The translations under genes were made by a program, and so were the position numbers. From positions 1-64,000 of the forward strand of contig CAYJVB010000001.1 of assembly GCA_964373575.1 (NCBI GenBank): DNA of 64,000 nucleotides, read 5' to 3'. How positions within the stretch are numbered: position 1 is the stretch's first letter; every line of letters begins with the position of its first letter. The stretch comes from CAYJVB01 sp964373575. Lineage in GTDB: Archaea > Aenigmatarchaeota > Aenigmatarchaeia > CG10238-14. Below, one piece after another: positions 52,401 through 60,242 of this stretch. The notes below the pieces were generated by a model that was not told the DNA's origin, searched no databases, and was given only the letters and a program-made list of their open reading frames with translations.

Positions 52401-53175
52401 GTTCAGTCAGCTGTGACCTTGCCGAATTAATAATCGCATACTTGTCATCCGTAAGCTTGAACTCAGGTGCAATAAGATGATAAAAATATCTTACCTTATT
52501 TGGAACCCTGTAAATCTCAACCTGCAAATTTCCTTGTACATCATATCTCTCAACAAGCCTCCCACCCTTCGGCGGAAGAAAAGCATACCTCGTCAACATG
52601 AAAATAGGTCTTATAAGAGGATTGAATATCTGCCTATAGACATCTCTATTTCCGATAACATATCCATACAAGTTATCCTTGACAAGGCTGATCAGTTTTG
52701 TCTTCTCCAACTCTTTGAGTACCGGCTCTAGAACATTCCTCACAAACATCAGATAGTAAGCCCCATCTTTTGTTGTTTTGACCTTTGAATAATATTGCCT
52801 CATCATCCTCCTTATCTTAACATACGCCCCAATGGGATCTCTTTTGACCATCTGTTCCAAAACAACCTTGAATTGATTGAGCGGCGCACCTAATATCCTT
52901 GCCGCAGCCTGACCTCCAATTTTTGAAAAATCAATTCCTTGTGTAGCGAGTCTATCATAAACATCAGCCACTTCTAACAACAGCTTTGTCTGATCATAGT
53001 CATATTCATACTCCCTTGTTTCAGCAAGAATAATCCTCTCAACCCTTTTGAGTTGAAGTATCTTATCAATAACACTGCCCATTATAATGTCAGAATCTTC
53101 TAGATTAGTGCCGTACACACTGTTCATTACATTAACCTTCAGAATACCGTCAATCATTTCATGCTCTAATGCCAA
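49426..53175 (-). CDS. TadA/GspE-type secretion ATPase with an intein
   Basis: 1249 residues: a 741-residue mature ATPase plus a 508-residue intein (residues 536-1043). ATPase signatures are Walker A GGRSSGKSSLLG (about residue 450), Asp box EDTLELPITQLRDIGYN and Walker B LIVGEVRS, then TEARALFEAMRIGALSNVVAGTIHGES (two parts) with the His box. The long N-terminal region (about 300 residues) is typical of archaeal pilus/archaellum ATPases. It powers assembly with the adjacent TadC-like protein. Start ATG 53175. Confidence 0.92.
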   Translation of the reverse strand: MALEHEMIDGILKVNVMNSVYGTNLEDSDIIMGSVIDKILQLKRVERIILAETREYEYDYDQTKLLLEVADVYDRLATQGIDFSKIGGQAAARILGAPLNQFKVVLEQMVKRDPIGAYVKIRRMMRQYYSKVKTTKDGAYYLMFVRNVLEPVLKELEKTKLISLVKDNLYGYVIGNRDVYRQIFNPLIRPIFMLTRYAFLPPKGGRLVERYDVQGNLQVEIYRVPNKVRYFYHLIAPEFKLTDDKYAIINSARSQLTEHKPGEKEFTQPERAREIFLNIGKDMINQMAAKNQYTPKELEEMVNILVRYTAGFGILELLLSDTKLQDIYINSPIGITPVYVLHDDYEECETNLIPTREDAESWATRFRLLSGRPLDEANPVLDTELFVPGGRARVGAITRTLSPEGLAYALRRHRDRPWTYPLFMNTKYMNSMFAGLMSFLVDGSRTILFAGGRSSGKSSLLGATMLEMMKKFRVISLEDTLELPITQLRDIGYNIERMKSRSVITRIESELPADDALRTALRLGDSCLIVGEVRSSIRGDQEVLVIENNVTKRVKIKDLENRGIKNYNVPTLDFNLKMNIRPLADFVKHPPRKKLIEITTKTGRKVTVTPDHSLFTATKDFRIAAIECDKLKPGNQVVIPSKMLCGFNDIDDLNLIDILPEFRLKNFEDAVRRSIQKVGWKKATEICKVTSGDIYNYFRAQKTNIPVHNFVQLMKATNTFYEPEELMITRGTGNPIPAVISVNEDFCKFLGYYVAEGYYDLTEGRGGRVVITNSNPEIIQEIVDISNKTFNIKPSFRSITGWGKSTQVHLFSSPLSTFLSKLECGRTSGDKRIPPLIFGLNRKKIAAFLRGLYSGDGNFTKSIRSGNAVRYYTTSKLLAEDLLYLLLVFGIVARIKEIRNKKSRKPLWTVEFKDRKMVKIFLKEVGFTKYDPVMIEAGWEHTKVNMVYFDKIELKKHLTRYPRKYRHLFRFEKCSKKYLERVVNDKECQTSGRLKNFAGGDFFLDEIVEIKEIELEKSEFVYDLSVNPSENFVGGFGGILLHNTEARALFEAMRIGALSNVVAGTIHGESPYGVFDRVVNDLGVTATSFKAIDVIVISGMIKSGDGLHRYRRILEVAEVRKHWKSDPMDEKGFVTLMEYSAKDDELKPTGTLLNGESLVVNEIAKRVRDWHGNWEAVWDNIELRAKMKQTMVDYANRLDRKDILEAEWVSLSNEMFHLISDDVKRDYGVLNPEEIFNRWDDWLRRQIRG
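50047..51570 (-). mobile_element. Intein with LAGLIDADG endonuclease in the secretion ATPase
   Basis: The intein begins at Ser (SIRGDQEVLV) after GEVRS and ends GGILLHN before Thr of TEARALF. Block B is TVTPDHSLF. The endonuclease helices are FLGYYVAEGYYD and FLRGLYSGDGNF. The length of 508 residues fits an intact bifunctional intein. Insertion is in the Walker B/Arg region, one of the most conserved sites of the ATPase, as is usual for homing. Confidence 0.93.
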
Positions 53176-53233
53176 TTATATCACAATATGAAAAATAATA
53201 TCTCTTTAGTAATCAAAATAACTATTGGTTGTT

Positions 53234-53626
53234 ATGGTATTCGACAAAAAACCTGATGAAGGAGGTTTTCAAACAGAACTTGTGAGAAGAATCAACGACG
53301 GCACAAGAAGGATAAGAATGATAGAGCAGAACATAGATGTTCTCAATCTTAAAATAATAGGGATAGAAGAGAGAGTGATCAGTGACATGGAATCATTGAA
53401 AAAAAATTTTGATCAACTTTTTTTAGACATTCAAGAAATAACAAAAACTATGAACGAGCTTAGAGGAGAAATTCTTAAGATTAACAAAAATTTGGACAAG
53501 ACAGCAAAAAAAACAGAAGTCAAAGAGTTGGAAGGTCTTCTAGATTTGTACAATCCAGTAAAATCAACATTTGTTACAAGAGAAGAATTGGAAAGACTAC
53601 TGGAAGAAAAAATTAGCAAGAGATAA
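53234..53626 (+). CDS. Coiled-coil protein, archaellum FlaC/D/E-like in layout
   Basis: About 130 residues, nearly all helical heptads (RRINDGTRRIRMIEQNIDVL, EITKTMNELRGEILKINKNL). ATG 53234 is preferred over a TTG at 53225. It is divergent from the secretion ATPase and starts a plus-strand set of five machine genes. Coiled-coil proteins at this position in archaella and pili serve as cytoplasmic adaptors; here that is inference from layout. Confidence 0.68.
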   Translation: MVFDKKPDEGGFQTELVRRINDGTRRIRMIEQNIDVLNLKIIGIEERVISDMESLKKNFDQLFLDIQEITKTMNELRGEILKINKNLDKTAKKTEVKELEGLLDLYNPVKSTFVTREELERLLEEKISKR

Positions 53627-53674
53627 TAAATATAAGTTAAGTCAATTCTATTATATTAATTAAGGTGCCTTCAA

Positions 53675-54367
53675 TTGATAAAATTTCTAGGTCTTGCAAA
53701 TAAAAAGGAGCCGGAAAGAATGGAATCTTTTGGAAAAGGTTTTGTACCAGCTGATAGAGTAAAACAACTTACAGGCAAAGGATTTTCAGAACCGGAGATT
53801 ATAGACATACTTAGAAAAGAGGGATTTTCTTCTGAAGAGATAGATCGCGCATTGACACAAGCATTAAAGATTGGTGTTACAGGTGAAGAAGGAACAGGGC
53901 AATTGCCTACACTAAGAGATCTTCAAGCACAGCCAACAACCACACAAGAAGGCAGTCAGCTATTTAATCTACCCACAGGACATCACGAAGAACCCGCTTC
54001 ACAACAACCTGCATATCAAGATTATTATCAGCAACAGGAAGGTTACAGTGCAGAAGAATTGGTTGAAGCGATAGTTGAAGAAAGAATGATGGAACTCGAT
54101 GGCAAACTAGGCGAATTCCGAGAAAAATATTCAAATCTTGAAAGAAAAATTTCAGATATCCATCATAGACTTGAAATACTAGGAAAGAGCAGAAGCCAAA
54201 GGGATGAGGTCCTTTTAACAAAAATAGATTCAATGAAAGATAGCTTGTCTGAAATAGAGGGAAAAATGTCTAGCCTTGAAAAAGCATTCAAAGACGTATT
54301 GCCAGCATTAATAGAAAGTGTTCGTTCACTAACAGACCTTGTGCAGAGACTAAAAAGAGAAAGTTAA
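53675..54367 (+). CDS. Coiled-coil protein with N-terminal UBA/SHOCT-like helices
   Basis: 230 residues. The start is TTG 53675 behind AAGGTG. An N-terminal helical hairpin repeats the pattern LTGKGFSEPEIIDILRKEGF and SSEEIDRALTQAL. A Gln/Pro-rich linker follows (residues about 75-125), then a long coiled coil (EFREKYSNLERKISDIHHRL onward). It probably bridges the ATPase or platform and the membrane proteins encoded downstream. Confidence 0.7.
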   Translation: MIKFLGLANKKEPERMESFGKGFVPADRVKQLTGKGFSEPEIIDILRKEGFSSEEIDRALTQALKIGVTGEEGTGQLPTLRDLQAQPTTTQEGSQLFNLPTGHHEEPASQQPAYQDYYQQQEGYSAEELVEAIVEERMMELDGKLGEFREKYSNLERKISDIHHRLEILGKSRSQRDEVLLTKIDSMKDSLSEIEGKMSSLEKAFKDVLPALIESVRSLTDLVQRLKRES

Positions 54368-54400
54368 AATTATTTATTGATAGACTAACAAATTGGTAAT

Positions 54401-54910
54401 ATGGTTAGTCCGTTTGAAGCAGCAGCTCAAAAAATAGCAGAACTCGGTTTTTTTAATTTCGTGGTACCATTTCTTATTACAGGTGCAGTCTTCTACGGCT
54501 TATTAAAAAAATCTGGTTTCTTTTCTTTTGGTGTAAATGCAACCCTTTCAATATCAGTATCATTCTTGATTTGGGGTTTCTTGGTTGCATCACCCGGAGT
54601 AGAATTAGGAACGGCGTTTTCTAAATTTTTTACTCAAATATCAGTCATAATATTATTGTTCCTATTTTCGATTGTCGGCGCGAGTATGTTCTTCCCTGAT
54701 TTTAATGAAGCTTTGAAAGCGGCCTTCCCCGGCGGGTCATTTATGTGGGTATTTTTCGCAATTTTTTTGATAATATTTTTTGTATCTAGCGGTTTAGGTG
54801 ATATATCAGGTTTACCACTTTTTTTTGGAGGTCCTGGAGGTATAATGATATTAATTTTATTTCTATTATTCATAGGTGTATTGATAGCAACACTTGTTGC
54901 AAGACAATAA
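54401..54910 (+). CDS. Multi-pass membrane protein, paralogue 1 of 3
   Basis: 169 residues with about five hydrophobic helices. The N-terminal signature is AELGFFNFVVPFLITGAVFY followed by GLLKKSGFF. Two similar genes follow with gaps of 9 and 1 bases. The conserved F-x-F-x-x-P-F-L-(L/I)-T-x-(A/G)-x-x-Y-G-L-L-(K/R)-K block defines an unnamed family. Association with the pilus machine is by operon position. Confidence 0.72.
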   Translation: MVSPFEAAAQKIAELGFFNFVVPFLITGAVFYGLLKKSGFFSFGVNATLSISVSFLIWGFLVASPGVELGTAFSKFFTQISVIILLFLFSIVGASMFFPDFNEALKAAFPGGSFMWVFFAIFLIIFFVSSGLGDISGLPLFFGGPGGIMILILFLLFIGVLIATLVARQ

Positions 54911-54919
54911 GGTGAAAAA

Positions 54920-55495
54920 ATGCCAGAAATATTCAGACCAATAATTTTGCAATTGAGAGAAATGGGAGCATTCAACTTCCTATTTCCATTTCTTCTAACG
55001 TCAGCAATTATTTATGGTCTTTTAAGGAAATCAAAAATTTTTGGTGCACCCACTGAAAACGTTGCAATTAATGCTGTAATATCTTTAGTTGCTGCATTCA
55101 TGGTCTGGGCGTTTCCAGTAATGCAAGGCATTGATATTGAGACACAGTTGGCAGCATTTTTCGCACAAGGTACATTTATTACACTTAGCATGATTTTTGC
55201 AATGATGTTTTTTAGCGTGGTAGTGCCGGAACCTTCCGAAACGCTGAAAAAATATTTTACTGAAAATAGGGCAGCAACTTTTGTAGTAGTTGCAATAATA
55301 GCTGGTATTTTTATTTTTCTGACAAGCGGTCTTTTTAATTTGATAATACCGAAAGAAACTTTGGCCGGAATACCTTCAGATGTTTTAATGGGTTTAGGCG
55401 TGATATTAATAGCGGTAGTACCATTATTTTGGATAGCTAGTGGAGACAGACCAACTAACTCTGGTGGACAACAAAAACCCCAATCAGGAGGATAA
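54920..55495 (+). CDS. Multi-pass membrane protein, paralogue 2 of 3
   Basis: 191 residues with five helices; the signature is REMGAFNFLFPFLLTSAIIY followed by GLLRKSKIFG. The soluble tail is DRPTNSGGQQKPQSGG. A GGTG ribosome site at 54911-54914 precedes ATG 54920. Same family as its two neighbours; together they may form a hetero-oligomeric membrane collar. Confidence 0.72.
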   Translation: MPEIFRPIILQLREMGAFNFLFPFLLTSAIIYGLLRKSKIFGAPTENVAINAVISLVAAFMVWAFPVMQGIDIETQLAAFFAQGTFITLSMIFAMMFFSVVVPEPSETLKKYFTENRAATFVVVAIIAGIFIFLTSGLFNLIIPKETLAGIPSDVLMGLGVILIAVVPLFWIASGDRPTNSGGQQKPQSGG

Positions 55496-55496
55496 A

Positions 55497-56075
55497 ATGC
55501 CAACAACAGCACTTTCATCGGCCCTTGATGTTTTGAAACAGTTTGGAGTTTTCGAAGTATATCTTCCATTTCTTTTGACATTCGCCTTGTTTTATGGTTT
55601 GTTAAAGAAAATGAATCTCTTCGGTGAGGGTTCAAATAAAATCACAACTGTTGTTGCCGGCGTAGTTGCAGCATATGTAATGATATTTTCACCAGCCGCA
55701 ATACCCATTAGTCAATTCTTCGCAACATTCTTTACTCAGGCATCTGTCTTATTAGTTGTGTTATTGGTAGGTGTAATGGTAGTCGGCCTATTATGGTCAT
55801 CACCTCATTTAGGATTGAAAGTACCCGATTTAACGAAATTAAGTCCATGGATTATACTAATGGCATTTTTGATTGTTTTCGGAATGTTCTTTTCAAGCGG
55901 TGGCGTTCAATTGTTTTCAAGAGTTATACCATCCGGTGTCAATATAAGTGGAGAAGATGTAGCATTAATTTTACTTGTTTTGATGACTATAGGTGTGATA
56001 TTCTTCTTGGTTAGTGGAGATAAAGAAGAAAGATCTGGAGAAAGAGGTCACGGTTGGAGACTTGCTCCATATTAA
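55497..56075 (+). CDS. Multi-pass membrane protein, paralogue 3 of 3
   Basis: 192 residues from ATG 55497, which has a perfect AGGAGG site and starts one base after the previous stop; the frame is open further upstream but that part overlaps paralogue 2. The signature is KQFGVFEVYLPFLLTFALFY followed by GLLKKMNLFG. A basic tail ends in RLAPY. It is the last gene of the plus-strand machine operon. Confidence 0.73.
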   Translation: MPTTALSSALDVLKQFGVFEVYLPFLLTFALFYGLLKKMNLFGEGSNKITTVVAGVVAAYVMIFSPAAIPISQFFATFFTQASVLLVVLLVGVMVVGLLWSSPHLGLKVPDLTKLSPWIILMAFLIVFGMFFSSGGVQLFSRVIPSGVNISGEDVALILLVLMTIGVIFFLVSGDKEERSGERGHGWRLAPY

Positions 56076-56118
56076 CTCAATATATGTAATCAAAGACTAA
56101 ATAATTCATTTCTGGAAA

Positions 56119-56514
56119 TTACCACAAATTATATTGTTGTTTTGCTTGTTCTGAAGCAGCTATTAGTGATGTTATACCTTGTACACCTTGGCTTAATTGG
56201 TAATGAGTATGTGTTAATTGTATCATATCAGCATCATATAATGCTTTAAAGCCTTCTATTAACTGACCGGCTGTTTGAGCCATAGTTTGAGCATATAGTT
56301 GAAGAGCAGGATCTTGTGCACTGTTTTCAATAAACTGTTTATAAGCTACGAGTGCACCTAGTATTTCCCCCCATTTTTGGGCCCTGTCTTTGTCGGCAAC
56401 TGCTTTCTGTAGCGGTTCGGTAAATTGTTGATAATCTCTATAAAATTTTGCAATTTTTCCTACTTCTGGCTGTAAGGGTTCGTATAAGGCATTTACGAAA
56501 TCTTGTGGTGCCAT
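56119..56514 (-). CDS. Orphan helical protein, 131 residues
   Basis: Soluble, all-helical and rich in Gln and Ala (ALYEPLQPEVGKIAKFYRDY, MAQTAGQLIEGFKALYDADM). No family recognised. It is a stand-alone gene convergent with the pilus machine operon. Its promoter has a related but not identical dyad (copy D) to the other orphan genes, only six bases before the ATG, and no Shine-Dalgarno. Confidence 0.65.
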   Translation of the reverse strand: MAPQDFVNALYEPLQPEVGKIAKFYRDYQQFTEPLQKAVADKDRAQKWGEILGALVAYKQFIENSAQDPALQLYAQTMAQTAGQLIEGFKALYDADMIQLTHTHYQLSQGVQGITSLIAASEQAKQQYNLW

Positions 56515-56520
56515 AATTTA

Positions 56521-56555
56521 TCACTACTCTATAGTAGTATTATATACTATTTAAG
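56521..56555 (-). promoter_or_regulatory. Promoter with variant dyad ACTACT-N4-AGTAGT (copy D)
   Basis: On the minus strand CTTAAATA (56555-56548) is followed by a perfect 6-bp inverted repeat with a 4-base spacer (56538-56523), sharing the AGTAGT half with copies A-C. It lies just before the ATG of the 131-residue gene. Confidence 0.5.
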
Positions 56556-56560
56556 CATTT

Positions 56561-56800
56561 CTATTCCAGACTAGATACTTTGATTAATCCCATTTCCTTC
56601 CCGATTTCGACCCACGCCCAAGACCAAATAATCGATTCAAAAGCAAGGACATAATCTCCTTCTTTCAACCAGTGTTCACAATCATCAACATAAGCCTGGA
56701 TATTTCTAATAAAATCAGGTTTACCCTTGATATTTTTCATCTCTTCTTTAACCTTTTCAAGCCACTTCTCAATCTCTTCTCTAGGAACCCTATCTCTCAT
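56561..56800 (-). CDS. DUF357 family protein
   Basis: 79 residues, a short helical archaeal family: EEIEKWLEKVKEEMKNIKGK, then YVDDCEHWLKEGDYVLAFES and WSWAWVEIGKEMGLI. The biochemical role is unknown. It overlaps the dph5 gene by 11 bp, a common archaeal neighbourhood of small conserved genes, so it is co-expressed. Confidence 0.82.
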   Translation of the reverse strand: MRDRVPREEIEKWLEKVKEEMKNIKGKPDFIRNIQAYVDDCEHWLKEGDYVLAFESIIWSWAWVEIGKEMGLIKVSSLE

Positions 56801-57563
56801 CTCTGAACATCTCCAAATACTCCCTTTCCGTAAAATGCAAAGATCCAGGCACTATAATCAACATTGGCGGTTCTCCAAAATCTCTATCTAACATATCATT
56901 TACCTTTCCATAAACTATCAACGGTTTCTCACTATTAGCCCTGGCAAAAACAATAACATCAGTATATTCAGTGAAAACCTCCCCTCCCCTCCCCTTTTCC
57001 ATCTCTAAAAATATCTTCATCCCCTCATTAGCAGTCATTATCTTCTTCTTTTCAACATCCATATCCAACAGCATCAGTGTATGCAATCCCCTCTCTTTAT
57101 TATCTCTCAATCTATCATAAGCCGAAAACGGCATTTTACCACCAACCTTCTCAAGATAAGGAATAGTTATCGTAGTTCCAAACTTGTACATATGCAGCCC
57201 GCACTCACTTACAGCTGAATATATAGAAGATGCGTGTACAATCTTCGTCTCAACACCTTCCTGCATAGCCTCATGCTTCAAAGCTATATGTGTTGTCGCA
57301 ACAAAAGGATCGCCACCAACAAGCAACCCAACCCTCTTTGTCTTCGCCGGTTCAAGAATAATATCTGTTTGCTCTTCCACTTGCTCTCTAGACAATTCAA
57401 TAATTTTTTTTCCAATGAGCTTTCCCAATTTTTCTCTATCCGTGTTCATCTTCTGTGTATAAAATTCCACAAACAACACATCACATTTCTTAGCTACCTC
57501 TAACCCCTTCAAACTAATATCCTTCTCATCATAAAGCCCAATGCCAATAAAATACAGAACCAC
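56790..57563 (-). CDS. dph5: Diphthine synthase
   Basis: SAM-dependent methyltransferase (tetrapyrrole methylase fold) that makes diphthine on translation elongation factor 2. The 257 residues start MVLYFIGIGLYDEKDISLKG; signatures are LLVGGDPFVATTH (about residues 92-104) and HASSIYSAVSECGLHMYKFG. Normal length. It overlaps the DUF357 gene and lies directly after the phosphodiesterase gene, in one operon. Confidence 0.96.
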   Translation of the reverse strand: MVLYFIGIGLYDEKDISLKGLEVAKKCDVLFVEFYTQKMNTDREKLGKLIGKKIIELSREQVEEQTDIILEPAKTKRVGLLVGGDPFVATTHIALKHEAMQEGVETKIVHASSIYSAVSECGLHMYKFGTTITIPYLEKVGGKMPFSAYDRLRDNKERGLHTLMLLDMDVEKKKIMTANEGMKIFLEMEKGRGGEVFTEYTDVIVFARANSEKPLIVYGKVNDMLDRDFGEPPMLIIVPGSLHFTEREYLEMFRDER

Positions 57564-58244
57564 TTATATCCCACTATACAATCTCAATGCTAAAAAATCT
57601 GGAAGGCCAAATTTAATAATCTTTTGCGCAGCTTTCTCTATATCATAATCCACCCTAATTATCTTTGCAAAAAGTCTTTCAACATCTATAATAGCAAAAC
57701 TCGCCTTAGGATTAGAATCTCTCGGTTGTCCCACAGAACCCGGATTCAATATTAACTTGTTTCCAATTCTTTTCACGAAAGGAACATGTGTATGTCCCAT
57801 TACTATTACATCAAAATATATATCCTTAACAAAATCACTATTGACATAAGTAGGATGTACATATTCCCAAATAGGATTCCTCGGTGACCCATGAACCATC
57901 AATATTCTGTGATCTTTAACCACTACCTCATTTCTCTCTGGAAATTTTAAAATGAATTTTACATCATTTTCTTCTAGATCATCGATAGTCAACAATATTG
58001 ATTTAGCTGCATTAATATTGAACCATGTAACATTGTGGGTAACAACAGCCAAATCATGATTCCCCATAACAGAAGGTATATGAAATTCTCTAATTAACTT
58101 CAAACATTTGGATGGTGAAGCCCCATAGCCAACAACATCGCCGCAACAATATATCTTATCAATTTGCTGTTTCTCTATCTCCTGCAGCACAGCTTCAAAA
58201 GCCTCCAAATTACTATGAACATCTGAAATTATAGCAAGTTTCAT
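57564..58244 (-). CDS. YfcE/MJ0936-type metallophosphodiesterase
   Basis: 226 residues of the calcineurin-like phosphoesterase fold: metal motifs ISDVHSNLEAF (residues 5-15), CCGDVVGYG, MGNHD, MVHGSPRNP, MGHTHVPF and NPGSVGQPRD. The substrate (cyclic nucleotides or phosphodiesters) is not defined for most members. It ends one base before the dph5 start, so it is the first gene of that operon. Confidence 0.92.
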   Translation of the reverse strand: MKLAIISDVHSNLEAFEAVLQEIEKQQIDKIYCCGDVVGYGASPSKCLKLIREFHIPSVMGNHDLAVVTHNVTWFNINAAKSILLTIDDLEENDVKFILKFPERNEVVVKDHRILMVHGSPRNPIWEYVHPTYVNSDFVKDIYFDVIVMGHTHVPFVKRIGNKLILNPGSVGQPRDSNPKASFAIIDVERLFAKIIRVDYDIEKAAQKIIKFGLPDFLALRLYSGI

Positions 58245-58269
58245 AATATATATTTCATAAATTAAAGTT

Positions 58270-59094
58270 ATGGGTTTTTCTATTCCAAAAAGTTACGAGA
58301 TAATCGGGTCAAAAGAATCTGCGATAGCTATAGTGGAAATACCAAACAACTTGAGAAAGAAAGAAAAACTGATAGCGAAAGAGATTATGAAAAGGCACAA
58401 AAATGTTAAAACAGTATTGAAAAAATTGTCTGAAAGAAAAGGAAAATACAGAACAAGAGAATTTAAAATACTTCTAGGTTCAAAAAATACAGAAGTTCTG
58501 CACAAAGAATTTGGGTGCATGTTTAAATTGGATCCAACAAAAGTTTATTTTTCATCGAGGGAGAGCACAGAGAGATTTAGAATTGCCAATTTAGTTAAAC
58601 CAAAAGAAACAGTAATGGTGATGTTCGCAGGAATAGGCGCCTTTCCAATTGTTATAGCAAAACACAAACCCATGATAAAGCAAATAATTGCTATCGAAAT
58701 TAGTCCCATAGCAGTAGCCTACATGAATGATAATTTAAGACTAAACAAACAGCAAGAAAAAATTCTATCAATTCTCGGTAATGTAAAATTCAAAGCAAAA
58801 GGCTGGTTTGGAAAATGTGACAGAATTGTTATGCCTCTACCACATGATTCATGGAAATACTTTGATACAGCGTTGAAATGCATCAAAAATAAAGGTGATA
58901 TTCATCTCTATACTATTGCAAGCGAAAAAGATATAGAAGTGGTGACAAAAAAGCATATGAATAAATATGATAACATAATTTCCAAATATTCGATAAAAAA
59001 AGTTCTTCCTTATGCACCACGCATTAACAAATATTGTGTTGATATCAAAATTAAACTAAAGAGAAAAGTCCAGCGCCCGCATAAGCGACGATGA
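58270..59094 (+). CDS. Trm5-like tRNA (guanine-37-N1)-methyltransferase
   Basis: 274 residues: an N-terminal segment with VKTVLKKLSERKGKYRTREF, then the class I SAM domain with YFSSRESTERFRIANLVKPK, motif I MVMFAGIGAFPIVIAK (usually DMFAGVGPF; Asp replaced by Val here), AIEISPIAVAYM and the catalytic-region IVMPLPHDSW (NLP in Trm5). Best assigned to the Trm5/Taw2 group; m1G37 or a wyosine step cannot be separated. It overlaps the convergent DedA gene by 44 bp. Confidence 0.8.
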   Translation: MGFSIPKSYEIIGSKESAIAIVEIPNNLRKKEKLIAKEIMKRHKNVKTVLKKLSERKGKYRTREFKILLGSKNTEVLHKEFGCMFKLDPTKVYFSSRESTERFRIANLVKPKETVMVMFAGIGAFPIVIAKHKPMIKQIIAIEISPIAVAYMNDNLRLNKQQEKILSILGNVKFKAKGWFGKCDRIVMPLPHDSWKYFDTALKCIKNKGDIHLYTIASEKDIEVVTKKHMNKYDNIISKYSIKKVLPYAPRINKYCVDIKIKLKRKVQRPHKRR

Positions 59095-59542
59095 TATGTC
59101 TAATGAATTTTCCACTTACTAAAGCAACGATATATTTTTTGAAGTCATATCTGATAATACCACAAAAAATCGATACAACGTCCAACGGAAGTGGTAGCAG
59201 TGATGCAATAAACACCAATATGAAAGCACCATGTTTCTCAAAGCTCTTTCTTGTGCTATCTATTTGTTTCTGATATTTCTTTTCTAAAATCTCTTTTCCA
59301 CCCAACCCAAGAACATATGCTAGAGAATCACCTATTACAGATCCTACAGTACCAAAAATCGCAACCCCAAAAGGATTCAATATTCCACCAGCAGCAAATA
59401 TCAAAGCTTGTGAAGGGAACGGAAAGAAAAACAAACTCGCACTTGAAATTAGCGAAAAAACAAACACACCTAGATATCCCCACTGGTAAATCAAATTATT
59501 ACTATTTGTCAAAACTGCGGTTATAATATCAGAAACAACCAT
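59051..59542 (-). CDS. DedA/VTT-domain membrane protein
   Basis: 163 residues with four to five helices and the SNARE-associated/DedA signature: FPFPSQALIFAAGGILNPFG, GSVIGDSLAYVLGLGGKEIL and HGAFILVFIASLLPLPLDVV, ending in the GKFIRHIIVAYAG region. The family is linked to lipid scrambling and envelope maintenance. It converges on the Trm5-like gene. Confidence 0.85.
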   Translation of the reverse strand: MVVSDIITAVLTNSNNLIYQWGYLGVFVFSLISSASLFFFPFPSQALIFAAGGILNPFGVAIFGTVGSVIGDSLAYVLGLGGKEILEKKYQKQIDSTRKSFEKHGAFILVFIASLLPLPLDVVSIFCGIIRYDFKKYIVALVSGKFIRHIIVAYAGAGLFSLV

Positions 59543-59585
59543 GATTCTCTATTGAATAAAAAGATTTAAAAAACCGATAATCCTC

Positions 59586-60143
59586 TTAAATTACAATAAA
59601 TGCAAGAACTGTTAATAGCACTAGAAAACCCCACATCTCAAAATTCCATAGCATTATTTTACTTCCATCCAATGGGGGAATGGGCAACAGATTGAATATA
59701 GCTAACATAGCATTAATCTGAGCTAACAAGTGAAATATTTCACCACTGAGAATTCCAAATAACCAGGCAAAAATAATATTTATACCAACACCAGCCAGCG
59801 CAATATGTCCTAAATCTCTAGGAGTTACTTTTATCACTTTTATTCCCCATCTTCCGAACTTGTAAGGAACTATCTCAACATATCCTGGAGCAAAAAATCT
59901 AATAGGCAAAACCAGCGTAACCAGCCCCGCTAATATACCAAACGGCCACATCTTGAATGTTGCGGTGCAATCAAGTTTTGAGGCCCACATTTTATGACCC
60001 ATCTCATGAAGGAAAAAAGATAGAAAAATAACAACTAAAGCTAAAAAGAATTTCTCCTGTAAATTAGGATAGGCAAAAATTAACGCTAAAGCAAGGATTG
60101 ATATCGTAAAATCTCTTAGTTCTTCAACTGTAAAAAGCTTCAT
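59586..60143 (-). CDS. Site-2 protease (M50) family membrane metallopeptidase
   Basis: 185 residues with about five membrane helices. The zinc motif is LHEMGHKMWA (HExxH, about residues 45-54) and the second motif NLLPIPPLDGSKIMLW carries the Asp ligand. Intramembrane proteases of this type cut transmembrane regulators or remnant signal peptides. The substrate is unknown. Stand-alone gene; start ATG 60143. Confidence 0.9.
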   Translation of the reverse strand: MKLFTVEELRDFTISILALALIFAYPNLQEKFFLALVVIFLSFFLHEMGHKMWASKLDCTATFKMWPFGILAGLVTLVLPIRFFAPGYVEIVPYKFGRWGIKVIKVTPRDLGHIALAGVGINIIFAWLFGILSGEIFHLLAQINAMLAIFNLLPIPPLDGSKIMLWNFEMWGFLVLLTVLAFIVI

Positions 60144-60242
60144 ACAAATGATTTCGTTTTGTTTTTATTAATTTGTTATTTTGTTGCCGCTATGGGAAAG
60201 CATAAATACGATTACGTTATATTATTTGTGTGATAAAAATGG

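Noticed and set aside
14909..56075. CRISPR arrays or spacer-like repeats in the Thr-linker regions
   Set aside because: The repeats are coding, short and contiguous without unique spacers. No cas genes are present.
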